Source: Rhizobacter sp. (GTDB lineage Bacteria > Pseudomonadota > Gammaproteobacteria > Burkholderiales > Burkholderiaceae_C). From it: a stretch of DNA of 7,449 nucleotides. This document shows positions 1-5,775 of this stretch, one piece after another. The stretch covers positions 1 through 7,449 of the forward strand of contig JACMKJ010000613.1 of the NCBI GenBank assembly GCA_014380155.1, in the 5' to 3' direction. Position 1 is the first letter of the stretch. Each line of letters opens with the position of its first letter. The position numbers were made by a program, and so were the translations under genes. Below the pieces are notes generated by a model. That model worked only from the letters and a program-made list of their open reading frames with translations. It made no database searches and was not told where the DNA came from.

Positions 1-780
1 CCAGATGCCGTACCAGGTGGCCACCTTGTACGTCGGCACGCCGCTTTCGGCAGCGGTCGGCACGTCGGGGAAGCCCGGCGCGCGCTTGTCACCGGCCACG
101 GCGATGGCACGCAGGCGGCCGTTCTTGATGTGCGCGGCGCTCGAGCCCAGGCCGTCGAACATCAGCTCGCACTGGCCGGCGATGGTGTCCTGCAGCGCCG
201 GCCCGGCACCGCGGTACGGGATGTGGGTGATGAAGGTCCTGGTCTGCAGCTTGAACAGCTCGCCGGCCAGGTGGTGGCTGGTGCCGTTGCCTGCCGACGC
301 GTAGTTCAGCCTGCCGGGGTTCTGCCGGAGGAAGGTCAGCAACTCGTTCAGCGTCGTCGCCTTGACGCGTTGTGGATTCACGACCACCACCTGCGGAACG
401 CTCGAGACGAGGCCGATCGGCACGAAGTCGGTCTCGATGTTGTAGTCGAGCTTGGGGTACATCGACGGGGCGATGGCGTGGTGCACCGCGCCCATGAAGA
501 AGGTGTAGCCATCGGGTGCGGCCTTCGAGGCCACGGTGGCGCCCACGGTGCCACCGGCGCCGCCCTTGTTGTCGATGATGAATTGTTTGCCGGTGTTCTT
601 GCTCAGCACGGCGGTGAGCGGGCGGGCGAACGCGTCGGTGCCGCCGCCGGCGGGAAAGGGCACGACGATGGTCACCGGCCGGTTGGGCCAGCCCGATTGA
701 GCTACGGCCCAGGGGCTGGCCAATGCGGCCAGGGCGCCGAGCGTGGCGAGGGTGAAGCTGCGGCGATGCGAGGCGGTCAT
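1..780 (-). CDS. Bug/TctC-family tripartite tricarboxylate transporter substrate-binding protein (C-terminus off the left edge)
   Basis: Periplasmic solute receptor of the Bug (TctC) family, which binds small carboxylates and delivers them to a TctAB-type permease. 260 codons are present from the ATG at 780, and the frame is open to base 1; family members are usually about 320-330 residues, so roughly 60 are missing. Residues 1-27 form a signal peptide with R6-R7 in an RRSFTL context, a hydrophobic core, and a likely cleavage after AVA (27/28). Family hallmarks follow: VPFPAGGGTD (about 40-49), APDGYTFFMG, a THIPYRGAGPALQD segment, and the FPDVPTAAESGVP motif near the break. AGGAGA lies 5 bases before the ATG. 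It sits 32 bases after malonyl-CoA decarboxylase on the same strand, so malonate is the most likely ligand. That is inference from context, because Bug ligands cannot be read from sequence. The family call is very secure. Confidence 0.93.
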   Translation of the reverse strand, partial: MTASHRRSFTLATLGALAALASPWAVAQSGWPNRPVTIVVPFPAGGGTDAFARPLTAVLSKNTGKQFIIDNKGGAGGTVGATVASKAAPDGYTFFMGAVHHAIAPSMYPKLDYNIETDFVPIGLVSSVPQVVVVNPQRVKATTLNELLTFLRQNPGRLNYASAGNGTSHHLAGELFKLQTRTFITHIPYRGAGPALQDTIAGQCELMFDGLGSSAAHIKNGRLRAIAVAGDKRAPGFPDVPTAAESGVPTYKVATWYGIW

Positions 781-785
781 GGGGT

Positions 786-791
786 TCTCCT
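786..791 (-). promoter_or_regulatory. Ribosome binding site of the Bug receptor gene
   Basis: On the minus strand AGGAGA sits 5 bases before the ATG at 780. This is a near-consensus Shine-Dalgarno sequence and fixes the start. The 32-base gap to the upstream stop codon holds no visible promoter, so the receptor is probably co-transcribed with the decarboxylase gene. Confidence 0.7.
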
Positions 792-812
792 GTTGTAGTG
801 AGCTGAGCTTGT

Positions 813-2117
813 TCAGATGAGGCCGGAGACGGCGCGCGAATGCGCCACTTCTCCATGGACGAACTGTTCGTGGCTGGTTTCGACCTTGTCGAGGTCGTAG
901 AGGTAGTTGACCATCAGGCCGAACGACTGTTTGAGCCCCTTGCGGGACAGGTCGCCCAACGGGTTGAGGCGTTCGAGCCGTGCGCCGTTGTCGAGGTGAA
1001 AGCGGGCCACCGGGTCACCTTGCGCCGTGGTGCTGTGGTGCACGAGGTAAGCGGCGCAGAGGCGGCTCAACGCGTCACGTTCGGCCTCGTCCAGCGATTG
1101 CAGCGTGGCGGTGTTGGCGAGGGTGTTCAGGTCGCCCTGCGTGGCGGCCACAAGGCAGGCGCGCGCTTCGGTGATGCGCTCGACCACACCCTTGCGCAGG
1201 TGGTCGGGCAGCACCGGCGGGGCTTGCAGCCACTTGGCAAAACCGGGGATGGGCGAGAGGGTGCAAAAGCGCTTGAGCTGCGGCAGCTCGCGCTGCAGCT
1301 GCTCGGCCACGCGCTTGATCAGGAAGTTGCCGAGCGACACACCGCGCAGCCCCGGCTGGCAGTTGCTGATGGAGTAGAAGGCCGCGAGCTTGTACTGGCT
1401 CGGTGCGAGCGTGGGCTGCGCGTGTTTGTCGATCAGCGGCGCGATGGTGGCCGGCATCTCGGGCAAGAGCGCTACCTCGACAAAGATCAGTGGCTCGTCG
1501 GGCAGCTGCGGGTGGAAAAAAGCGAAGCAGCGGCGGTCGGGCTGCAGGCGGCGGCGCAGGTCGTCCCAGCCGTCGATCTCGTGCACCGCCTCGTGGCGAA
1601 TGATCTGCTCCAGCAGGTGCGCCGGCGATCGCCAGTCGACCTGCTGCATCTGCAGGAAGCCGGGGTTGAACCACGACGAGAGCAGGTGCAGAAAATCATT
1701 CTCCAGCGCGCGCAGCTCGGGCTGCGCGCCCACGCACGCCAGCAGCTTGCGCCGCATGGCGACGATCTGCGCCGTGCCGCCGGGGGTGCGGTTGATGCGC
1801 CGCAGCAGCTCTTGCCGAGGCGGCTCGGCCAGGTGGGTGAGGCGGATCAGGTTGTCGGCCGAAGGCTCTTGCGCATAAGCCTGCGCCACCGACAGCACCG
1901 CCTGCGGGTCGGGGCTGAACTCGCGCGAGAGGCGGTCGAAAAAGCCGCCTTGCTGGTCGTCGGGCAAGGCGCTGAAACGTGCGACCAGTTGGCGGGCGAT
2001 GGCCACGCTGTTGGCTTCACCGCGCTCGGACAAGAGCCGCTTGCAGTCGAGCAGCAGGCTGCGCAAGGCGCGGTCGTCGCCGGCGCGGCGCGCGGCAGAT
2101 TTCAGGCCATCAAGCAT
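813..2117 (-). CDS. matA: Malonyl-CoA decarboxylase
   Basis: Cytosolic malonyl-CoA decarboxylase (EC 4.1.1.9), converting malonyl-CoA to acetyl-CoA and CO2. Numbered from the longer possible start at 2141 (442 residues), an N-terminal helical domain spans about 10-95 and the GNAT-like catalytic domain the rest. Clear family motifs are FFHPQLPDEPLIFVEVAL (208-225), GVSLGNFLIKRV (267-278), TLSPIPGFAKWL (294-305) and FHLDNGA (381-387). By alignment from memory with the human enzyme, S296 and H382 match the catalytic Ser and His. I prefer the ATG at 2117, giving 434 residues starting MLDGLK: it overlaps the regulator's stop by 8 bases, as in translational coupling, with GGGG a few bases upstream. 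The ATG at 2141 has no ribosome binding site. The gene lies between a GntR regulator and a carboxylate receptor, as in mat (malonate) operons. The function is near certain; the start and the symbol are less so. Confidence 0.95.
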   Translation of the reverse strand: MLDGLKSAARRAGDDRALRSLLLDCKRLLSERGEANSVAIARQLVARFSALPDDQQGGFFDRLSREFSPDPQAVLSVAQAYAQEPSADNLIRLTHLAEPPRQELLRRINRTPGGTAQIVAMRRKLLACVGAQPELRALENDFLHLLSSWFNPGFLQMQQVDWRSPAHLLEQIIRHEAVHEIDGWDDLRRRLQPDRRCFAFFHPQLPDEPLIFVEVALLPEMPATIAPLIDKHAQPTLAPSQYKLAAFYSISNCQPGLRGVSLGNFLIKRVAEQLQRELPQLKRFCTLSPIPGFAKWLQAPPVLPDHLRKGVVERITEARACLVAATQGDLNTLANTATLQSLDEAERDALSRLCAAYLVHHSTTAQGDPVARFHLDNGARLERLNPLGDLSRKGLKQSFGLMVNYLYDLDKVETSHEQFVHGEVAHSRAVSGLI

Positions 2118-2796
2118 GTTGTTGCCCCGTGCTGTGTTCATGGGCGCGCAAGGCCTTCAAGGCGGTCAGCTGCGCCATCAGGTGGTCATGCATCAGCCGT
2201 TCGGCGCGTGCCGCATCACGCTGCTCGATGGCAGCGATGAGCACGCGGTGTTCGTTGATCGAGTCTTCGATGCGGCCCGGCCAGTTGAGTTGCCGCCCGC
2301 GCAACAGGCGCAAGAACTTGCGCAAATCGTTGGTGGCACGGTCGAGCCAGCGGTTGTCGGCCAGCGCCTGCACCATGCTGTGGAACTCATGGTTGGCGCG
2401 GTAGTAGCCGTCGATGTCGCGCGCGGCGGCGTGTGTTTCCAGCGTCTCGTGCAAGCGGCGCAAGGTGGCAATGCCCTCGGGCGTGGACTTGCGCACCGCC
2501 TCGAACGCGCAGCGGCCTTCGAGCAGGGCCATCACCGGGAACAGCGCGTCGGCGTCGTCTTCCGACATTTCGGTGACACGGCAGCCCTGTCGCGGCACCA
2601 GTTGCACCAGGCCTTCGCTGGCCAGCACTTTGAGCGCTTCGCGCAGCGGGGTGCGGCTGATTTGCCATTCGTTGGCCAGCGCCAGCTCGTCGATCCACTG
2701 CCCGGGCACCAGCTGGCGCTCGAACACCATGTGGCGCAGCCGTGAGGCCACTTCCTCGTGCAAAGAGGCGGGGCGCAGAGGGGTGGGCTGGACCAT
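2110..2796 (-). CDS. matR: GntR-family (FadR subfamily, FCD domain) transcriptional regulator, MatR-like
   Basis: A 228-residue DNA-binding regulator. Residues about 10-78 form the GntR winged helix (SLHEEVASRLRHMVF, then the recognition region ISRTPLREALKVLASEGLV and the wing PRQGCRVTEMSE). Residues about 85-215 form an all-helical FCD effector domain. N135/H139 (in ANHEFHSMV), H183 (NEHR) and H205 (HDHL) occupy the usual FCD metal/ligand positions, with Asn where Asp is commoner. Its stop overlaps the start of malonyl-CoA decarboxylase by 8 bases, so it is the first gene of the minus-strand operon and presumably controls it in response to malonate or malonyl-CoA, as MatR does in rhizobial mat operons (inference). 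The ATG at 2796 is the only start that keeps the whole HTH, yet no Shine-Dalgarno sequence precedes it. Two palindromes lie immediately upstream. The family call is secure; the matR name rests on context. Confidence 0.9.
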   Translation of the reverse strand: MVQPTPLRPASLHEEVASRLRHMVFERQLVPGQWIDELALANEWQISRTPLREALKVLASEGLVQLVPRQGCRVTEMSEDDADALFPVMALLEGRCAFEAVRKSTPEGIATLRRLHETLETHAAARDIDGYYRANHEFHSMVQALADNRWLDRATNDLRKFLRLLRGRQLNWPGRIEDSINEHRVLIAAIEQRDAARAERLMHDHLMAQLTALKALRAHEHSTGQQHA

Positions 2797-2803
2797 GGGC
2801 TGA

Positions 2804-2815
2804 GACTCTAGAGTC
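2804..2815. promoter_or_regulatory. Candidate GntR operator: 12-bp perfect palindrome
   Basis: GACTCTAGAGTC is a perfect 12-base palindrome beginning 8 bases upstream of the matR-like ATG. It contains the candidate -10 box of that gene (TAGAGT on the minus strand). FCD-type GntR regulators commonly bind short palindromes over their own promoters, so autoregulation is plausible. Binding is inferred from symmetry and position only. Confidence 0.45.
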
Positions 2816-2833
2816 AGTAATTCTTAATTACAA
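2805..2833 (-). promoter_or_regulatory. Candidate sigma70 promoter of the matR-like operon
   Basis: On the minus strand TTGTAA (2833-2828) and TAGAGT (2810-2805) are spaced by 17 bases, each matching the sigma70 consensus at 4 of 6 positions. The predicted transcript would start at about 2798-2799, only two or three bases before the ATG at 2796. The stretch is AT-rich compared with its surroundings. Both palindromes of this region overlap the promoter. Confidence 0.4.
2817..2831. promoter_or_regulatory. Candidate operator: inverted repeat GTAATT-CTT-AATTAC
   Basis: Arms GTAATT (2817-2822) and AATTAC (2826-2831) are perfect inverted repeats around a 3-base centre. The repeat is AT-rich in an otherwise GC-rich region. 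It lies between the -35 and -10 of the candidate matR-like promoter and one base from the 12-bp palindrome. It could be a second binding site for the same regulator or part of the promoter itself. Confidence 0.4.
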
Positions 2834-2835
2834 CA

Positions 2836-2854
2836 GGGTTTGAACCCATTTGGG
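2836..2854. repeat. Two overlapping short inverted repeats
   Basis: GGGTT-tg-AACCC (2836-2847) is followed in overlap by CCCA-tt-TGGG (2845-2854). The two can form alternative hairpins sharing CCC. They lie upstream of the response regulator and just beyond the -35 of the matR-like gene. The arms are only 4-5 bases, so they may be chance. Confidence 0.25.
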
Positions 2855-2891
2855 AAGCGCCTCGAAAACCCTCCTGCACGCATCATTTCGC

Positions 2892-2919
2892 TTGCGTTCG
2901 TTGGCCCGAGTTCTATGCT
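2892..2919 (+). promoter_or_regulatory. Weak candidate promoter of the response regulator gene
   Basis: TTGCGT (2892-2897) and TATGCT (2914-2919) are spaced by 16 bases and match the sigma70 consensus at 3 and 4 of 6 positions. A start around 2926 would leave a leader of about 25 bases before the ATG at 2951. It is the best plus-strand candidate I see between 2797 and 2950, but it is weak. Confidence 0.28.
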
Positions 2920-2937
2920 TGGTGCACTGCAACAAAC

Positions 2938-2942
2938 AAAGG
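2938..2942 (+). promoter_or_regulatory. Ribosome binding site of the response regulator gene
   Basis: AAAGG is placed 8 bases before the ATG at 2951. It decides the start in favour of 2951 over the in-frame ATGs at 2840 and 2915, neither of which has a comparable motif. Confidence 0.55.
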
Positions 2943-2950
2943 CCAATCCC

Positions 2951-3424
2951 ATGGACGACGCCCAAGCGTCTGGTCTCGAACCGCGCGGCACGGTGCTCTA
3001 CATCGAGGATCAGGATCTCAATTTCCTGCTCGTCGAGGCCCAGCTGGCGGCCACCTTGCCCGAGGTGACGCTCACCCGTGCGGCCACCGGGGCCGAAGGT
3101 GTGGCCCGCGTGCGCGCCGAGCGGCCCGACATGGTGCTGCTCGACATGCACCTGCCCGACCTCGGCGGTCTGGAGGTCGTGCGGGCGCTGACGCATGAGA
3201 TTTCCGAGGGCCTGAAGGTTGCCTTGCTGACCGCCGACCATTTGTCGATGGACATCCTGAAGGCCATGAGCCTCGGCGCCTACGAATACTGGGTCAAGCC
3301 GATCAGCGCCAGCCAGCTTGAAAAAGGCGTGCGCCGCGGGCTTGCCGCGGCGATGGCCGACCCGCGGCACCGCCCGCCACTGGCCGTCAGCCAGGGCTCG
3401 GGGTCGAAAGCCCGGCCGCTGTGA
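2951..3424 (+). CDS. Orphan single-domain response regulator (CheY-like receiver)
   Basis: A 157-residue receiver protein with no output domain. Residues 14-130 form the CheY fold. The acidic pair is E19-D20 (VLYIEDQD), the phospho-acceptor is D65 (VLLDMHLPD), the switch Thr is T94 (ALLTAD), and the conserved Lys is K116 (YWVKPI). All residues needed for phosphorylation are therefore present. The last 25 or so residues are a low-complexity Pro/Ser/Arg-rich tail. The frame is open upstream to an ATG at 2840, but I chose 2951 because AAAGG lies 8 bases before it and the receiver fold begins shortly after. It is divergent from the matR-like gene and converges on the iclR-like gene. No histidine kinase is visible, so its partner must be encoded elsewhere. 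The receiver resembles those fused to hybrid histidine kinases, but a role in either catabolic module is unsupported. Confidence 0.9.
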   Translation: MDDAQASGLEPRGTVLYIEDQDLNFLLVEAQLAATLPEVTLTRAATGAEGVARVRAERPDMVLLDMHLPDLGGLEVVRALTHEISEGLKVALLTADHLSMDILKAMSLGAYEYWVKPISASQLEKGVRRGLAAAMADPRHRPPLAVSQGSGSKARPL

Positions 3425-3441
3425 GCTGATGCCTCAAACGC

Positions 3442-4272
3442 TCAGCGCAACAGCGAGGCCTCGAGCCGCGTCACCATGTCGATCAGGCGGGGCCGCACTT
3501 CGTTGAGCAGGTAGTCCCTGGAGAGGTTGAACGACGGGCCGCCACAGTTGATGGCCATCGGCGGCAGGCCCCCGCCGGGCTGAAACGCACGGGCGATGCC
3601 GTTCACGTCGCGCTGCCAGTCACCGAATGAGCAGGTCACGCCCAGGGTGCGGTATTCCTCCAGCGAGCGCTCGACGCCGTCGCGGATGTCGGGCCAGGCC
3701 ACTTCGTCGAGCTCCTCCACACGCTCCATGAAGTCTTCGCGCTCGCGCTCGGCGACGGCAGCGAGCCAGGCGCGGCCAATGGCCGAGGTGGCCACCGGGA
3801 TGCGCGAGCCCACGTCGAGGCTCAGCGTGAGGGCCGCCGAGCTGCGGCAGTTCTCGACATAGATCATCGACAGCCGGTCGCGTGTGCCGAGCGACACCAT
3901 CGAGCGTGTGGCGTCGGCCAGCTCTTGCATCATGGGGCGGGCGATCTGCCGCACGTCGAGCCGCGCCAGCATCGCGCTGCCGAGCGACAGCGTGGCCGTG
4001 CCCAGGCGGTACTTGCCGCTTTCTTCAACCTGGATCAGGTAACCGAGCTTGGTCAGCGTCGAGGTGAGCCGCGACACGGTCGACTTGGGCAGCTTGCAGC
4101 GTTGTGCAATTTCCTGGTTGCCGAGTGCCTTGTCTCCCGAGCGGAAGCAAGACAACACCTCCAGCCCGCGGGCGAGAGCGGTCACGAAATGTCGGTCTTC
4201 CTTGGTTTTGGGGGCGGGCCGGCCGGTGGGCGCTAGCCGCTCCACTTTGGCGATTTTGGTGAGTGTGTTCAT
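3442..4272 (-). CDS. IclR-family transcriptional regulator
   Basis: A 276-residue regulator, full length for IclR proteins plus a short Lys/Pro-rich N-terminal extension (1-27). Residues about 28-92 form the winged helix (VTALARGLEVLSCF, then LPKSTVSRLTSTLTKLGYL as HTH with recognition helix, and the wing SGKYRLGTATLSLG). Residues about 105-270 form the GAF-like effector-binding domain, including LGTRDRLSMIYVE, SAIGRAWLA and PPMAINCGGPSFNLS. GGAAGAAG immediately precedes the ATG at 4272. The gene is divergent from the pimC-like operon across 272 bases, the usual arrangement for an IclR regulator of an adjacent catabolic operon. Its ligand is probably a dicarboxylate or its CoA ester (inference). 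Repressor or activator mode cannot be read directly, although the palindrome over a -10 box favours repression. The gene ends 17 bases from the converging response regulator, with no convincing terminator between them. Confidence 0.93.
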   Translation of the reverse strand: MNTLTKIAKVERLAPTGRPAPKTKEDRHFVTALARGLEVLSCFRSGDKALGNQEIAQRCKLPKSTVSRLTSTLTKLGYLIQVEESGKYRLGTATLSLGSAMLARLDVRQIARPMMQELADATRSMVSLGTRDRLSMIYVENCRSSAALTLSLDVGSRIPVATSAIGRAWLAAVAEREREDFMERVEELDEVAWPDIRDGVERSLEEYRTLGVTCSFGDWQRDVNGIARAFQPGGGLPPMAINCGGPSFNLSRDYLLNEVRPRLIDMVTRLEASLLR

Positions 4273-4302
4273 CTTCTTCCGTCAAACCCTGTGCAGCTCC
4301 AA

Positions 4303-4321
4303 AGTGGAACATAAATCTGCA
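4303..4321. promoter_or_regulatory. Degenerate second IclR-type operator near the iclR-like start
   Basis: AGTGGAA-cataa-ATCTGCA has the same layout as the strong palindrome at 4471-4489: two 7-base arms with a 5-base spacer, 10 of 14 arm positions identical. It lies 31 bases upstream of the iclR-like ATG, where a regulator could control its own gene. A compact TCCA-aag-TGGA repeat (4298-4308) overlaps it. Its own dyad symmetry is poor (3 of 7 pairs), so it is a tentative call. Confidence 0.3.
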
Positions 4322-4345
4322 AACGCGTGCTCGTGAAATTCCCCA

Positions 4346-4360
4346 GGTGTATCCGACACC
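4346..4360. repeat. Inverted repeat GGTGT-atccg-ACACC
   Basis: Perfect 5-base arms around a 5-base centre, in the middle of the divergent control region. The spacer equals that of the candidate IclR operators but the arm sequence is unrelated. It could be a site for another regulator or chance. Confidence 0.25.
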
Positions 4361-4424
4361 AACCCTCGATTGCGCAGTAGTTCCCACGGCCGAAGGGGGA
4401 TTTTGGCTCGGTAGAGTCCATAAG

Positions 4425-4453
4425 TTGACAGCCCCGGGTGGAGCGGGAACAAT
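4425..4453 (+). promoter_or_regulatory. Candidate sigma70 promoter P1 of the pimC-like operon
   Basis: A perfect TTGACA (4425-4430) is followed after 17 bases by AACAAT (4448-4453), which matches TATAAT at 4 of 6 positions. Transcription would start near 4460, leaving a leader of about 85 bases that includes the strong palindrome at 4470-4490, so a bound repressor could act as a roadblock. Confidence 0.5.
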
Positions 4454-4464
4454 TTGGGATTGTT
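4448..4464. repeat. Inverted repeat AACAAT-ttggg-ATTGTT
   Basis: Perfect 6-base arms around 5 bases. The left arm is the -10 hexamer of P1, and the spacer and the start of the right arm form the -35 of P2. It is followed by a T-run (4463-4467). Its centre lies 24 bases from the centre of the strong palindrome. It may be an auxiliary operator or a by-product of overlapping promoter elements. Confidence 0.3.
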
Positions 4465-4481
4465 TTTACATGCGGAATAAT
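4454..4481 (+). promoter_or_regulatory. Candidate sigma70 promoter P2 of the pimC-like operon
   Basis: TTGGGA (4454-4459, 4 of 6 matches) and AATAAT (4476-4481, 5 of 6 matches) are spaced by 16 bases. The -10 lies inside the palindrome at 4470-4490, so operator occupancy would directly block this promoter. The leader would be about 57 bases. Confidence 0.42.
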
Positions 4482-4490
4482 GTTCCGCAT
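4470..4490. promoter_or_regulatory. Strong palindromic operator, probable IclR-family binding site
   Basis: ATGCGGAA (4470-4477), a 5-base TAATG spacer, and TTCCGCAT (4483-4490) form perfect 8-base inverted arms. It is the best dyad in the window and spans the -10 of candidate promoter P2. GGAA-N-TTCC-like dyads are common among IclR-family operators. The divergent IclR gene makes it the likely ligand of the site, but binding is inferred. Confidence 0.6.
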
Positions 4491-4544
4491 TGCAGCACAA
4501 CACGACATGTTGAGCGTTCACCCCATCGCTTCTACGAGACCCTC

Positions 4545-5753
<1,209 letters not shown>

Positions 5754-5761
5754 CCAGAAGT

Positions 5762-5768
5762 AAGAGAG
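5762..5768 (+). promoter_or_regulatory. Ribosome binding site of the pimD-like gene
   Basis: AAGAGAG lies 7 bases before the ATG at 5776, within a 22-base gap to the pimC-like stop. No promoter fits in this gap, so the two subunits should be co-transcribed. Confidence 0.5.
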
Positions 5769-5775
5769 ACACACC

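Larger units (their letters stand above)
4273..4544. other. Divergent intergenic control region between the iclR-like and pimC-like genes
   Basis: These 272 bases carry no credible gene and are visibly richer in AT than the flanking coding regions. They contain the iclR-like ribosome binding site (GGAAG, 4280-4276 on the minus strand), a degenerate operator-like site, a GGTGT/ACACC inverted repeat, two candidate plus-strand promoters, and a strong palindrome. The plus-strand frame of the dehydrogenase is open back to a GTG at 4263, but the encoded stretch is not protein-like and the family start is at 4545. Confidence 0.8.

Noticed and set aside
840..2240. 466-codon plus-strand open frame
   Set aside because: It runs antisense to malonyl-CoA decarboxylase and the end of the GntR gene. 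Its translation is Arg/Gln/Val-rich with no recognisable motif, as expected from the complement of a GC-rich gene.
2836..2854. GGTTTGAACCC resembling a tRNA T-arm, possible attachment-site remnant
   Set aside because: The T-loop would read GTTTGAAC rather than GTTCGAAC, no acceptor or anticodon stem surrounds it, and no integrase or direct repeat is present.
3425..3446. GCTGA...TCAGC stem between the converging response regulator and iclR-like genes as a shared terminator
   Set aside because: Only five base pairs with a 12-base loop and no T-run on either strand. It is too weak to call.
4448..4467. AACAAT-N5-ATTGTT followed by T's as an intrinsic terminator
   Set aside because: The stem is AT-rich and only six base pairs, and it sits upstream of the operon inside promoter elements, so it is better explained as promoter or operator sequence.
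4263..4544. 94-codon N-terminal extension of the pimC-like frame, including an in-frame ATG at 4470
   Set aside because: The extension crosses the promoters and the palindrome, is not protein-like, and the family N-terminus MDLTFTPEEQ starts at 4545.
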